The position numbers and the translations under genes were made by a program. Shown piece by piece: positions 24,143-36,200 of a stretch of 64,000 nt of DNA. Position 1 is the first letter of the stretch. Every line of letters begins with the position of its first letter. This DNA comes from Eucommia ulmoides (Eukaryota > Streptophyta > Magnoliopsida > Garryales > Eucommiaceae). A model generated the notes under the pieces. It searched no databases. It was not told where the DNA came from and saw only the letters and a program-made list of their open reading frames with translations. The stretch spans positions 31,352,474-31,416,473 of the forward strand of contig CM028325.1 in NCBI GenBank assembly GCA_016647705.1. Reading direction: 5' to 3'.

Positions 24143-24462
24143 TGTAACACGCATGTATATTCACTAGTTGTATTTTAGAACATTAGTAAATAATGTGGTA
24201 GAATGTGTTATTTTCAATTTGAAATAAAATTTTAGGGGTGAATTTATAATTTTAAGAAATATTAAATTTTGAATTGGGTTAAAATAAAAACCTAAAGAAA
24301 ATTGAGGGGAGGTTAGTGTAATTAGGAAAAAAGATATTTTATATATATATATATACACACCCATATATTCACTACGACAATGGGATCAAAAGAAACCAAA
24401 ACAGATAGATGAGGCATTCGACGTGGCAATGCCAGGGTTCACGAACCACCACCATGTTCATG

Positions 24463-24470
24463 CATATAAA
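24463..24470 (+). promoter_or_regulatory. Putative TATA box of the Gypsy-1 LTR
   Basis: CATATAAA lies about 320 bases into the 3' LTR, some 60-70 bases before a GAGAGAGAG leader typical of plant LTR transcript starts. The call is inferred from position only. Confidence 0.4.
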
Positions 24471-24905
24471 TTCATCCATGCACAATTATAATTATCAACC
24501 TCAAAAGAAGAAACAGGAAAACAGATAAGAGAGAGAGAGGATCGGAGGTGTTTGGTCGGTCAAGTGGGTGTCGTCGGTGTTGTTCGCGATTGCGAGCAGT
24601 GGTGGGTTTTGTTCGATGTGGGTTCTCCAGAGTGGGTGTATGTGTGTTCATCGTCGATCATCCAGTGATCATGGGTTGGGTGTGTCGTCGCCGTTTGGTG
24701 TGCGTTCCGTCGTCATGTGTGGGTGTGTGCTTTGTTCCGTTTCCATCGCCGGTGTAAGTGTATGTTGGTGGGTTCTGTTCACCGGCGGAGTATAGAGGTG
24801 AGCGGCATATGCATGTGTGTGTGGTTAGTCGAGTGTGTTCTATCCTATTTTGTTGTTTGTGTGTGGGAGTTGTTTGTTGTGTCAAAAACTGTGTTTTGTC
24901 TTATT

Positions 24906-26139
24906 TTAAATTATACTCACAAGCGCACGAATTAGATGTAGCAAAGATTAACGAAAGCGAGATCGATCCCACTAGGATTGTTTATATGAAAATTTAATCA
25001 GTCCAATTTAATTCAATTATAATCTAGTTGAAAATGATTTTTGTTTTTTTTTTTTAAATGAAAAACTAAATAAACTATGAAATAATTACTTTAACTAAAT
25101 TTAAGATGGAAAAAATACTAAGATTTCAGAATCCACCGATGTATAATTAATTAGTTCTATTATTGTGTTGACTCCAAATTTTTGAGTAATAGTAGGGTAA
25201 TCAATCCTACTATCCTCCTAAGAATTTAGAAATTAAGCCCGATGTAGATCTCAAGTTGGTTTTTCTAGATCTTTAGAAAATAGTAATTCTTAAGTATTAT
25301 GTGTATACAATTTAATGGAAAATACAAAATCAAAATATGTTACTTGATTAATAAAAATCCAAGTATTAAATAATCCATAACAATCAATGATACATGATAT
25401 AAAATATGAAATCATTTATTTAATTGAAAAACCGTAAAAGTTGAATTGCAATTTTTTAGAATCAACGCAACATAAAACTTAATTAATTACATATAGTTTT
25501 ATCCTCAATCTTAGTACTAAGAAATTTAGAAATACATAATAGAAGAAGACAAAACCTTATTGATAATTAACATCTTCCACTGAAATGTGAAATTTCAGTG
25601 AAATAACCAGTAGTCCTCTCCTATGTGAACAACCAAATCAGCCCCCTCCCCAGCCTATTACCGAACCAATTCGGCCTTCTCTATTTATAGTGAGCTGCTG
25701 AAGAAAATGGGTTGTCACAGACTTACGGGAAAAACAGAAACAATGGGCACATGGGGGTGGGTGCACCGAATTTCGGTACACCTGTATATATTGGGCAAAG
25801 AGCATGGCTTTCTACCCCTGGCTACATGTGCGGTCAGCTTTAGTTAACCGCATATGCGGCTAGCATTTCTGGTCGCTGTGCGACCAGTGTTGGTCATACA
25901 TGCGACCAATGTAGGTCGTACACCCCCCCCCCCCCCGCCTTGGTTGGTCGTGATCTATCCAGGCTTCTCTCGTTTTTGTCTGTTTCTTGTCCATTTTGTT
26001 CCGAATTAATGCGTTTTTATTCCATTTCAAAAAATCTGTAAAAACAAAGAAAATAAATCAATTACTATTATTTAATTTACTTAAGAGATTAATAAAATTT
26101 AATTTAGCGGTATTAAATCGCACAAATGCAGTACAATCA
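24906..26139 (-). repeat. Probable solo gypsy-type LTR inside the Gypsy-1 3' LTR
   Basis: The segment is flanked by TTATT (24901-24905 and 26140-26144), and removing it joins two GT-rich parts of the host LTR naturally. Near its left end it has 'cacaagcgcacgaatt' and 'gatcgatcccactaggattg', matching the arrangement in the antisense LTRs at 31795 and 35156 (a 'cgcaagtgtacgaggtc' motif, then 'tatccacagg'). Its right-hand part near 25820-25920 has GGTCGC/GCGACC inverted motifs and a 14-base C run (25923-25936). The TG/CA end is intact only at the right (AATCA), so the exact left end is uncertain. Confidence 0.5.
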
Positions 26140-27066
26140 TTATTCATCGTCAATTTCGTGGGTGTGTGTGATCGGTCGCCTTTCACCAGCGTGCATGTAG
26201 GTGTGATCGTCGTTGGTGATCCGGCCGTGTGGGTGTGATCTGTGACTATGTATGTGTATGTTCCGGCGTGTATGAGTGAGTGTGTGCTTTGATTGTGAGG
26301 AAAAGGCAGCGAGTGAAGACGCCGAAGCTTGTGAGGAAAGAGAGAGAAGCGATTGGTCTGAAACGAAATAGAAGCAAAGCACGAAGGGTGTTCGCCATGG
26401 CGGTGGTGTATCGCCAAGGCGGTGGAACTTTAGCAAAACAGAAAAACAAGAAAAAAGAAAAAGAAAAATGAGATAAGGGAAAAACATAAAATAAATTCAA
26501 GAATACAATTTCTCGGCCTACGAATGATCCGAAACAGATAAATTTTAATTGGGAATTATTATCGATTAAATTAAATTGTTAAGTACTAAACTTTTTGCAA
26601 TCATAATAGTAATTCTTGTAACCGTAATAATATTATTAGGATCGTTAATCTTGAATAATTGGTGCGGTAAATATTAACGTAGCGAGACGGACAAAATAAA
26701 AATTCTTCATAACGAAAACTTGGGGAATGGAAAATATGAAATTTAGGGTCAGCATTGCATGTTAGGTTATTTTAACTGAAAGATTAATTTAGGCCTACCG
26801 TTGTTAGGTTCACAGGCGGTAGCGTCCTAGTAAGTTTTGGACGGAGACATCTTTTGCAGTGTGGAGAACGAGGTGAGTGTACTGTCTTCTATGTAAATAT
26901 AAAACTTTTATTTTCGTATAAATTGTGGAAATATGTGTTTATTAAAAATTGTACAATTTTACAACTTATATGGATCATGTAGATTTCTAAATGTAGAGGA
27001 AGGTTTTTTATCTGACTGTGCTATAACTTTGATCCCATCAGGAGGGTATGTCCTACGGAATGGTTA

Positions 27067-27319
27067 TAACCTGTCTAGAGGGTTAGTCCGACAGGTCTTT
27101 GTTGATATTATGACCTGTCCGGAGGGTTAGTCCGACAGGTGGTTATTGATATTATAACCTATCCGGAGGGTTAGTCCGGCAGGTGGTTGTTGGTATTATA
27201 ACATGTCCGGAGGGTTAGTCCGGCAGGCGGTTGTTGATATTATGACCTGTCCGGAGGGTTAGTCCAGCAGGTGGTTGTTGATATTATGATCTGTCAGGAG
27301 GATTAGTCCTGCAGGTGGT
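27067..27319 (+). repeat. Tandem 44-bp hairpin repeat in Gypsy-1 3' LTR
   Basis: About six copies of the same ACCTGTCCGGAGGGTTAGTCC type unit as in the 5' LTR. The copy number differs from the 5' LTR, so the array has changed since insertion. Confidence 0.9.
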
Positions 27320-28038
27320 TGATTGACCCATCAGGGGTGCAAACCCTGCGGGTGGTACGATACTATTGTAACTCTCGATCGTGAGGTAAAAACGGTCCTA
27401 TGGCTAGTGGAAAAGTGATGTGGGGTGTTTTATTATACGATGAACTGCCTGGATTGATTTGGTTTAGATATATTATTTTAAAATAGATGGGCATCGATAT
27501 ATTATTTTGTTGTACTAGTTGACTTATAATATCTGGATTGGGTGTTTTTAAATATATGAGTTTATCTCAATGATGACAGGAAAACTGGATTTCCGTACGG
27601 TATGTGATTATATAATATTGTTTTTTTTGAAACGTGGTGTTTAATATTTATACTTAATCCGTACAAACTGTTTTTATTATGAAGATAGTACACCGATAAA
27701 AATTTTAATTTCAGGTACTGCAAATAGGAGAGGGTCCACTACTGGCACTAGGTAGAGTCCAGAGGTAGCATCATTCTGGGAGTGGGCCGGTCAGAGGCGA
27801 ACCATTGAAAGTTCATCATATTTTTGGTTATTTTTGTTATATATATATTTGGGACGGGTGTGTCCCATATTTTTGAAAACAAGATTGAGGTATTATTTTA
27901 GGTAAAATATTGATAGTGGTATGCGTGCGTCTGAGTATGTATGTGTATACATGTATGTGTTTGGTTGGTTGGTCGGAGAGTGTCATGCCGACGTCACGCC
28001 TGGTCTCGGGTTACGGGCACCCGGGGTGGAATGTGACA

Positions 28039-28345
28039 TTATTGGTCAGTTCTTAGATCGGTTGGATGCAATAATTTGTATTTATTTAAATCTGAAATGT
28101 GCTTCTAGTTATGGTTTGCTAGATCAGAACTTTGGTAACACTCAAATAAAAGGCTATACAAATGCAGACTGGGACAGATCCCTTAGATAGGAAGTCTACT
28201 ATCGGATATTGTATATTTGTTGGAGGTAATATTGCCTCTCGAAAGAGTAAAAAGTAGACATTAGTTGCCTAGTCAAGTAGAGAATTGGAATACAGGCAAT
28301 GGCCCATACCACTTGTGAGTTAACTTGGTTGAGACACTGATGATG
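28039..28345 (+). pseudogene. Copia-2 RNase H remnant
   Basis: Downstream of Gypsy-1 the interrupted copia frame resumes: RLDAIICIYLNLK, NTQIKGYTNADWD (canonical GYSDADWAG), then a frame giving GGNIASRKSKK-like and AMAHTTCELTWL. These are RNase H motifs of Ty1/copia. Stops and frameshifts are frequent, and the sequence ends near 28345 without a visible 3' LTR. Confidence 0.8.
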
Positions 28346-29398
28346 GCATTACTTTGGCAAAGCATGGGCAACAAAGGCATAGGTTTGGTGTGCTAGATAG
28401 GGCAACTTCGTTGGTTTGTCATCTCAATGATAGCATGGAAATTATGGAAGTGAACTATTGCTGTAGTGGTAGTCGAGAACAAACCATCACTACAGTCTTT
28501 ATACAATCCTCCCTCTTTTGATTGGGCACCACTGCCTTGCCAAATCATTGCCACCATCAACACCAGATCTGCCACCACTAAATATGTCATCACCAACACC
28601 ATTGCCCTCTACAATGAATCCAAAAGCAACCCCCTTGTAAATATGAATTGTTGCAACCCTCGATTTTAGTTACGTAATTTCGATTTTGGACTTTGATTTT
28701 ATTTTGTCTAGATTTTGAATATTTCAATCTCCACAATATTTTCTATATTACTTAGCCTCATATATATGTTTTGTATTTGCAGGATACAATTCCATTCTCT
28801 TGCGTCTATTTCTTTGTATATACTCAATTGGAGAGAAGTATTCTTGAGACTGAACTTGAATAGTGTCCATATTTTGTATTTGAAACAACTATCTGGCTAT
28901 TACTTTTGACTGTTTATTTTGGGTAAAAAATTAAAAATGATTCATCATTGAACCGCCTAATAACATACTGATAATATTTTGATAAGTAGTTTCATTTTCT
29001 AGGAAGTTTTATGGTTTTTAATTATATTATTGGTTGTTGTGATTGTTTATTTTTCTATAGAAAAATACATTATGAAGCTTTCCTGTGTCAAATACAGGAG
29101 ATGTTTCCCCCGTACCGTGCAATCCACCATATCTGGCTAATATTATTTGCTCTATCTGTTTCTCGTGTCTTTCTCTCTCTAAACTTCTCTCTCTCCCTCT
29201 CTCTATCTTTCCACCACACACCAAACTCATTCCCTCTCAAGAACAATCCCATTGGAGCACCATGCCATCATGCCAAAACCCTAACCCTATTTTTCTTTGC
29301 TTTTGGCCTTATGTTTCTGATTTGAGAAATATTAATTTCCAATCAAAGCTTGATTTGGCTAAATCAAAGTTTGATTTCTCTATATTTGTGTTCAATTT
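28346..29398. other. Unassigned sequence left of Copia-3
   Basis: No element ends are seen. A CT-rich tract (29160-29215) followed by 'ccaccacacaccaaactcattccct' looks like a plant 5' untranslated leader, and the target site of Copia-3 lies just beyond (29394). A host exon may have existed here, but no convincing protein frame supports this. Confidence 0.3.
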
Positions 29399-29603
29399 TA
29401 TTAGAGTTAGGGTTTATTATTCTTTAGTAAGGGTATAATAGTTTTTTGCTTATTTTCTAGGTTTTTCACTATACGCTTATATAAGTCTTTCTTTCCTAAG
29501 TTTTCTATTCAGTATTCTTGTATTCATTATTCAGAGATAATAAACCCTAGCTATTGTTTCTCTTTTCTCTCTAGATTTTTCATGTTATTCATTGATCTTC
29601 ACA
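29399..29603 (+). repeat. Copia-3 5' LTR
   Basis: 205 bases, TATTAGAGTTAGGG to GATCTTCACA, closely similar to 38814-39020. The first dinucleotide is TA instead of TG in both copies. It has a TATA-like TATATAAG near 29479. Confidence 0.9.
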
Positions 29604-29616
29604 TGGTATCAAGAGC
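29604..29616 (+). other. Copia-3 primer binding site
   Basis: TGGTATCAAGAGC, tRNA-Met type, adjoins the LTR end. Confidence 0.9.
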
Positions 29617-29824
29617 CTAATCTCATGGAAGAAAGTTTGATTCCATCCACAAGGTCTAATGTTCGTACAAATCCGTACAACTATAATTGTTGATGTTCGT
29701 ATAGTTTTGGCTTCCATTCAAATCGGATTTGGTTTTCTCTGCAGCGAATTATCGATTGGTTTCTGGTATTTGATTTTCTTTCTCCATTGCATTAGATTTG
29801 TGTTTTTGTTTGTTGGTATTTGTA

Positions 29825-31789
29825 ATGGCTTCTGAAAGAGATGATTCGCTTCGGTCAATTGCTGTGAGATTGAATGGGAAAAAAAATCATATTAGAGTGA
29901 TGTGATGAAAAAATTTCTCAAAGGTAAAAAAATGTAGGGCTATATTCGTGGTACATTCGTTAAACCAAAAGATGAAAGGGCTGAAGATTATATAACTTCG
30001 TTAGACATTTGGGAGGTAAATAATTCGAAAATCATTACCTGGATTAACAACTCTATTGATCATTCAATTAGTATGCAATTAGCGAAGCACGAGTACGCCA
30101 AAGAGGTCTGCGATTATATATCAAGGTTGTACACACAGTCTAATTTTGCAAAATAATACCAATTGGAATCTGATATCCGAGCACTCAAGCAGAATGATAT
30201 GAGTATCCAGGAATTCTACTTCGTTATGACAAATCTCTGGGATCAATTGGCTCTTACAGAATCTACAGAATTACGAGTATGTATTACGTACATTGCTCAT
30301 AGAGAAGAACAGTATTTGGTCTAATTTTTTATAGCGTTATGTGATGATTTTGAGGGATTTCGTGAGATAATTCTGCACCGTAATCCACTTTCTTTTGTTA
30401 ACTCAGTGGTTAGTGAATTATTGGCCGATGAGATACACTTCAAATCTCAATCAGACACAAGGGTTCTCCAATCACCCAGTCCATCTATTCTAGTAGTTCC
30501 TTCTAAACTACCTCCTAACCATCAAAACAAGCCCTATTCGAGGCCTACCTTTGATGAATGTAGCTTCTGTAAGCATAAAGGTCATTAGAAGGCTCAGCGC
30601 CCTAAATTGAGTAAAATATAGCAACAACGGCAACAACTGCCTCCCCAGTGAAAATCTGATAATCAATCTCGAAAACGTCTTTACAGGCCTCTACAGCCTA
30701 ACACTGTTGCAGTTGTACCGTCATCATAAAATTCGTTTGGTTTTGGAGACCTAATATCTTCTAATCCCATAATGGAGGCCCTTACTGAACAATTTTAAAA
30801 GTTCTTTGCCGCACAGCCGCATGCCATGTCCGTTGTATCTTTAGTAGGTTTGTTGCCCTCTAGTTCTTCAAGTATGTCTTCTTCCACATGGGTTCTAGAT
30901 TCTGGAGCCTTTCATCATATGTCACATGATTTGTCATCATTTGCTTCTTTAAATCCTACATCATCTGTATCTGTTATAATTGCTGATGGTACTCTGATGC
31001 CATTAGCAGGCGTTAGTTCTATTGTTAAACCTCGGTTATCTCTTTCAACTATTTATCATATTTCTAACCTTGCATTGAATCTTATTTCTGTTGGGCAAAT
31101 ATGTGATTCTAGTTACTCATATTGTTTCTCTTCTATCTCTTGTCATGTATAGGATCTGTAATACTAGAAGCTTATTGAGACAGGCCATAGGTAAGGAGGA
31201 CTATATATACTAGACGAGCTACGAGTACCAGATGTTATAGCTTCCGGTGTTGACTTATCTTCTTTTCATTTGACTTCTTCATCTTCTAGTTTTTATTTAT
31301 GGCATTCTCGTCTTGGTCACGTTTCAACATCTAATTTAAAATACTTAGCATCTAAAGGATCCTTAGGGAGTCAGCTTGTGATATTTTTGATTGTAGTGGT
31401 TGTAAACTGGTAAAATTTTCTGCTTTACCTTTTAGTCGAAGCATTTTTTCTTCACTTGCACTATTTGATCTAGTTCACTCTGATGTGTGGGGACCTTCTC
31501 CGATTGCCACAAAAGGTGGGTCTAGATATTATATTTCCTTCATTGATGATTACACTCGATATTGTTGGGTTTATCTTATGAAACGTCATTCTAAATTCTT
31601 TGGTATTTTTTAAACGTTTCGAGCTTTTATTAAAATCCAACATTCTACTGTTATCAAGTGCTTTAGATGTGATTTGGGTGGGGGAGTACATTTCTAATCC
31701 TTTCACTAACTTGCTTGCTTTAGATGGAACAATTCACCAAACCTCGTGTACTGACACTCCCGACCAAAATGGTGTCGCTTAAAGGAAAT
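29825..31789 (+). pseudogene. Copia-3 gag, protease and N-terminal integrase
   Basis: Gag starts MASERDDSLRSIAVRLNGKK at 29825 and continues with stops through YQLESDIRALKQND (about 30160) and a CCHC knuckle CSFCKHKGH near 30560. Protease reads WVLDSGAFHHMS (about 30889) with D-S-G-A intact. Integrase has LWHSRLGH (about 31300), CSGCKLVK-type Cys pair, VHSDVWGP (31475) and ISFIDDYTRY. The frame is cut at A-stop-RKYR (31781-31794), where the solo LTR is inserted, and resumes at 33118. Frameshifts near 31390 and 31610 and several stops make it non-functional. Confidence 0.9.
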
Positions 31790-31794
31790 ATAGG

Positions 31795-33112
31795 TGGTAG
31801 CGCGTAGATATATCGCTACTTTCATCGCAAGTATACAGGTCAAGTTTTGGTATAGATTGGGAAGAGTATGGGTTGTCGTATCCACAGGGATTAGTTGAGA
31901 TTATTATCAAGTACCGTAATTATTATAACCTAATTTTATTTAGGCGATAAAAATGGAGTTTTTATAATTAAATACATTAATACTAAGTTAATTAATCTAA
32001 TTATAGTAATATATTGGTATGACGTTATGGGAAATTATTGCCTACGGATTAACTTCGTCTACTTAAATGTGTTCGTTTCAATCTAATTTACATTAACAGC
32101 GTTCATCCTATCCGACAATCTTTGTATCGAAATCTCATTTACTACCTCTCACGAGTGTAAAGTGAATGAATATGTGACTTCACGTCAAAGCCAAAGTCCC
32201 CCTCGAGCGTCTATACAACACTTGATCACATGAGTCTTGCCCCAATGTTATTGATTGCACACTTTCTAACTCCCTCCTAGGTTATTAGATCGTCGCGTTG
32301 TGTTTAAACCTTAGTACGAATATGGGGTTACCTCTCCTGAATGTCAAATCTCGTATTCTCCATATATCATAACAAGCATATAAACCTGACAAAATAGTAA
32401 ACACAATCGGATAAACGTGAACAACCATTAACAAAACATCAATTGATTTAAACAATATATGTTTAGCTACACATGGTCATAACCCTATATACAATGAAAT
32501 ACAAGCTAAACATATACAAATACAAACAAGGGTTTAAGAATAAAAGATAGAAACAAGATAGTTTAGCATTTATCCGAAGATGTGATGGTTCCACGCCCGT
32601 GATTTCCACTCCGAGCTTGATTTCTCTTCTTGAATTTGTGATCTCTCATTGTTGGTATGACCTTAGAGCTCTCAAGGGACTCCCAAAATGTTCTTGGAGT
32701 GTTGGGGTAAAGGGAGATATAAATAGGATACAAAATATCAAGCAAAATATCCTAAAATATCTAAAATTGTAAAGTGGGTGACCGCCACGACGGTGGGTTC
32801 ACCACTGCAGCGGTAGGCATGTCGGCAACTTCACCGGTCCATTCAGCAAACTCTCTGGACTTTCACTGTTATGACAGTGGCCTAACCGCTACGATGGTGG
32901 GTCTGCTGCTTTGAAATCTTGCCTTTTTACTCGTTTTCCCATCGGGCTTGCTCCGATATGATCGTTAAGTACCATTTTTGTCCCTGTTCACCCCGAATAC
33001 CTAATTCATAACAAAATAAATAAAAATATATTAAAATATATAAAAATGCTATAAAAATACTCGAGAACTAACAAAACTGGCTTGGGAATAAATAGATAAA
33101 TTATACCTATCA
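31795..33112 (-). repeat. Antisense solo gypsy-type LTR in Copia-3
   Basis: 1318 bases with TGGTAGCGCG at the left and CTATCA at the right, flanked by perfect 5-bp duplications ATAGG (31790-31794 and 33113-33117). Removing it and one duplication restores the integrase reading frame (A-stop-RKYR joined to HIVETACSFL). Orientation is taken from similarity to the LTR at 35156-36738, whose primer site lies on the minus strand. No internal region is present, so it is a solo LTR left by recombination. Confidence 0.85.
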
Positions 33113-33117
33113 ATAGG

Positions 33118-33270
33118 CACATTGTTGAAACTGCTTGTTCTTTCTTACTATCTGCCTCTGTTCCTAGTGTATTTTGGAGAGAAGCAGTACTTACTACAGT
33201 TAACCTAATTAATAAGATTCCATCCTCTAATTTTTCAGGTTTGTCTCCATTTGAAAAGTTGTATGGTCAT
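33118..33270 (+). pseudogene. Copia-3 integrase, middle piece
   Basis: Reads HIVETACSFLLSAS, PSVFWREAV, NLINKIPSS and FEKLYGH, the usual conserved region after the third catalytic residue of a copia integrase. It ends at GTCAT, where the second antisense element is inserted, and continues at 36744. Confidence 0.85.
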
Positions 33271-36200
33271 TGCTAGTCCATGAGCAAAACACACACACGA
33301 AAATGAAAAAACACAACTAAAATAAATAACAAACAACCTAAAACAATCTAAACATAATGACATGTGAGTTTTGATTTCTTCTAATGGCCTATTTATTTTT
33401 TCCTCAACAACCGCCAATCATATCGAGTTCAGGTGGTAAAACACATCATGTGGTTCTAGGATTTCGACAGGTAATAATGGTGAATGTTATTCTAGATCTT
33501 ATAAACATGTTAGTGCGAGACTCAATAATATGGCTATACAATGACCGGATTAGATTATCCCCCAACGAAATTCATGACTTAGACCATGTAGGACTAAGAT
33601 TTTCATATGCCTAATTGGGGTCCACTCTCCACTAATGTAGGCTTGGAAGTTCATAGAGATTATTAGGACTTGGTTCAGTTAAGGAATATTTGGCCAAGGG
33701 TATTTTGGAATAGAAAACGGGTTAACGTTGTTAACTTAACGTTACCCAAGGCTCAACGCTTGGCACATTCACTCTCGTACCCCATATATAAATTGAAAAT
33801 GATTCTAAACTAACATTTAAGACCAATGTACTTACTTGTCAAAAAGAAATGCAAGTAATTTTTTTTATTTTTTATTTTTTAACAACCACACCCTCAAACT
33901 TATTCGATTACTATGATTTCACGAGTGTGGTTTAAACAAAAGAAAAATAACAAGTGAGTACTTGAATACCGAACCAATCCGAAGTTTGCCCTAAACCTAA
34001 CCGCTCACATCAAGTAGCATTTGCAATTGCTAGCTTGATTTACTCAAATGTGCCTTTAAATTCAGTGATTAAGGTTTGGAAAAAGATCAATTGGCCAGGG
34101 TATTTGTTTATATGTTCAGAATTGAAAAAGTTTTTAGGCTTCGACAGGGTAACGAGGGATAATCATGTTACAAGGTAGGCTTCAAAAAGCTCAAGTGACA
34201 AAACAAATGCCTAAATCACGTCTCCTAAACTACCTCGCCTAGGATTTCACCTCAAGCTTCCCCTCAATCAGGTTCTAGAATCCTTAATTGTCATGAGTTT
34301 GACTAATCAATAATTGGCCTCTAATCAATTAAATAGAAATACATTGAGTCTATGTGCTCGTGCAAATTAGGATCTACAATAATTTTGACTAAAATGCATT
34401 GTCAAGCACACAGAATCACACATGCATGGGTATTACCCTTGACTTCGAAAATAACCAGGGGTAATTTTCATCATCGGGTAACGGCCCAGATGAACGCAAA
34501 ACTCAATATGCACACAACAACACAAAAAAAACAAATTATCCTAAACAAACATGCAATACAAGAAAACAATAACACATACTAACATCCTATACATCACCGC
34601 CAAACTCAAAATAGACAGTGTACTCAGGGAACCCAATCATCATTCTCAACATATGAAATTTAAAGCATGCTGACAAATGGGGTTTAGAACACGTACCTGG
34701 GAGGCGAGAGAATCTCGCCTCTGAATAAATTAGACGGAGATGGATTTAGTTTATTTGACCTTGGGTTGCCTCCCAAGAAGTGCGTGGTTTAATTTCCTTA
34801 GCCCGACATTTTCAGATCGCCCTCAAGCTTGGCAAGGTTTTGCTTTGGATGGCTCGATCTTTCAAAGAAATGCCTCACTGGATTATGTGCATGGCCACGC
34901 ACCATAAAAAGGCTTGGAATCTCGTCAAAAGGGATGCATCAAAACCCGTCAATCTAACATCGGCAAGTACCCTACATAAGAAACAAAAACAAAACTACAA
35001 ACAAAAATTATATACAAAACAAATGCCTAAAGTAAAATCAGGTCATTTACTCACAATATCGATATAAACGACAAACACAATTCCCGACAATCATTATCAA
35101 AAACTTGGTGGTGATCGCCAAAAATTGAATTTTCTCAACCAATCCCCGGCAGCGATGCTAAAAACTTGTACGACGAAGGATTCAATCCTCGCGTATTGAC
35201 TACTCGCAAGTGTACGAGGTCAAAGTTTTAGTATATTATGATCGTGAAAGATCGGGTTATCGTATCCACAGGAATTGATGTTGTTACTATCGAGTACTGC
35301 GTTTGTCATATCCTAACTTTATCTAGGCGACCAAAAATGTAAATAATTAATCAAACTAATACTAATATAACCTAAATTATCTATACTAATATACTAATAA
35401 ATTTAAGGGGAAAGAATTGTGTAAGGATTAACGTGTTTATAAATACGTGTTCGATCTAGATTTACTCACGTTTATGGTCTTTGACCTATTTGACAATCTC
35501 GGTTCTAAAACTCCTCCGCCACCTCTCTCAAGTGTAAGACAGGGGAATACATGACTTCGAGTCAACGAAGAAGTCCCCCTCAATGTCTTAACGACCCTAG
35601 GTCACGTGAGTCTTGCCCCAACGTCATTGATTGCACACAATCCAACTCCCGATCGGGTCATTGGATCATCGCGTCGTGTTTACCCTATCAACAATCTCGA
35701 TTCTAAAACTCCATCGCCACCTCTCCTGAGTGTAAGATGAGGGAATACATGACTTTGAGTCAATAAAAAAGTCCCCCTCAATGTCTTAACGACCCTAGAT
35801 CACGTGAGTCTTGCCCCAACGTCATCGATTGTCCATAATCCTAATCCCGACCGAGTCATTGGATCGTGGAGTTTGTTTACCCTAATCCAAATTTGGGGTT
35901 TGTCAAACCATGTATTCTCCATTTATCTATCTAAGAATGATCAACAAATAATACGATAAACACAATCAAACTAAGAATAACGACATAAGCGCAACACCAA
36001 AATCATTCAAACAACATATTTATAAATATTGTGTTAATCCCTATACAATCCATATTTAGCCTATGGCCATAGCCGTATTGACAAGAAAGCACAAGCTAAA
36101 CATGCTCACAAAATCCTAAGTTAAAGAAACAAGGGAAGAAATCGAAGAACTTAACTTTGTCTAAAATTTAGCCGCTAAGAACGCTCAATGATTGTTTTGC

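Larger units (their letters stand above)
18138..28038 (+). mobile_element. Gypsy-1, Ty3/gypsy chromovirus (Tekay/Del-like), inactive
   Basis: Gag with a CCHC knuckle, aspartic protease, RT, RNase H and integrase follow in gypsy order, with a chromodomain-like C-terminus. LTRs begin and end with TG and CA (one base mutated at the 5' LTR end), with a tRNA-Met primer site and a polypurine tract. It lies inside Copia-2: RT coding stops at 18137 and RNase H coding resumes at 28039. The 5-bp flanks (CTAAT and TTATT) match only partly, as expected for an old insertion. Both open frames are broken many times. Confidence 0.93.
24143..28038 (+). repeat. Gypsy-1 3' LTR, long form with an insertion
   Basis: It starts TGTAACACGCATG and ends TGTGACA. 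Without the 1.24-kb insertion at 24906-26139 it is about 2.66 kb. It has a TATA-like CATATAAA (24463), a GA-rich leader (about 24525-24540), a region near 26800-26880 ending in a splice-donor-like GAGGTGAGTGT, and the hairpin array at 27067-27319. It appears to be the ancestral LTR length, of which the 5' LTR has lost the middle. Confidence 0.8.

Noticed and set aside
26058-26500. Overlapping minus-strand frames of 84-119 codons
   Set aside because: They are antisense to a GT-rich part of the Gypsy-1 LTR, mutually overlapping and without motifs.
24370-27060. CACTACGACAA at 24370 as the start of a CACTA transposon filling the extra part of the Gypsy-1 3' LTR
   Set aside because: No matching inverted end ending in TAGTG was found on the right, the shared TGGGATCAAA word is short, and the sequence reads like normal gypsy LTR with a TATA box and GA-rich leader.
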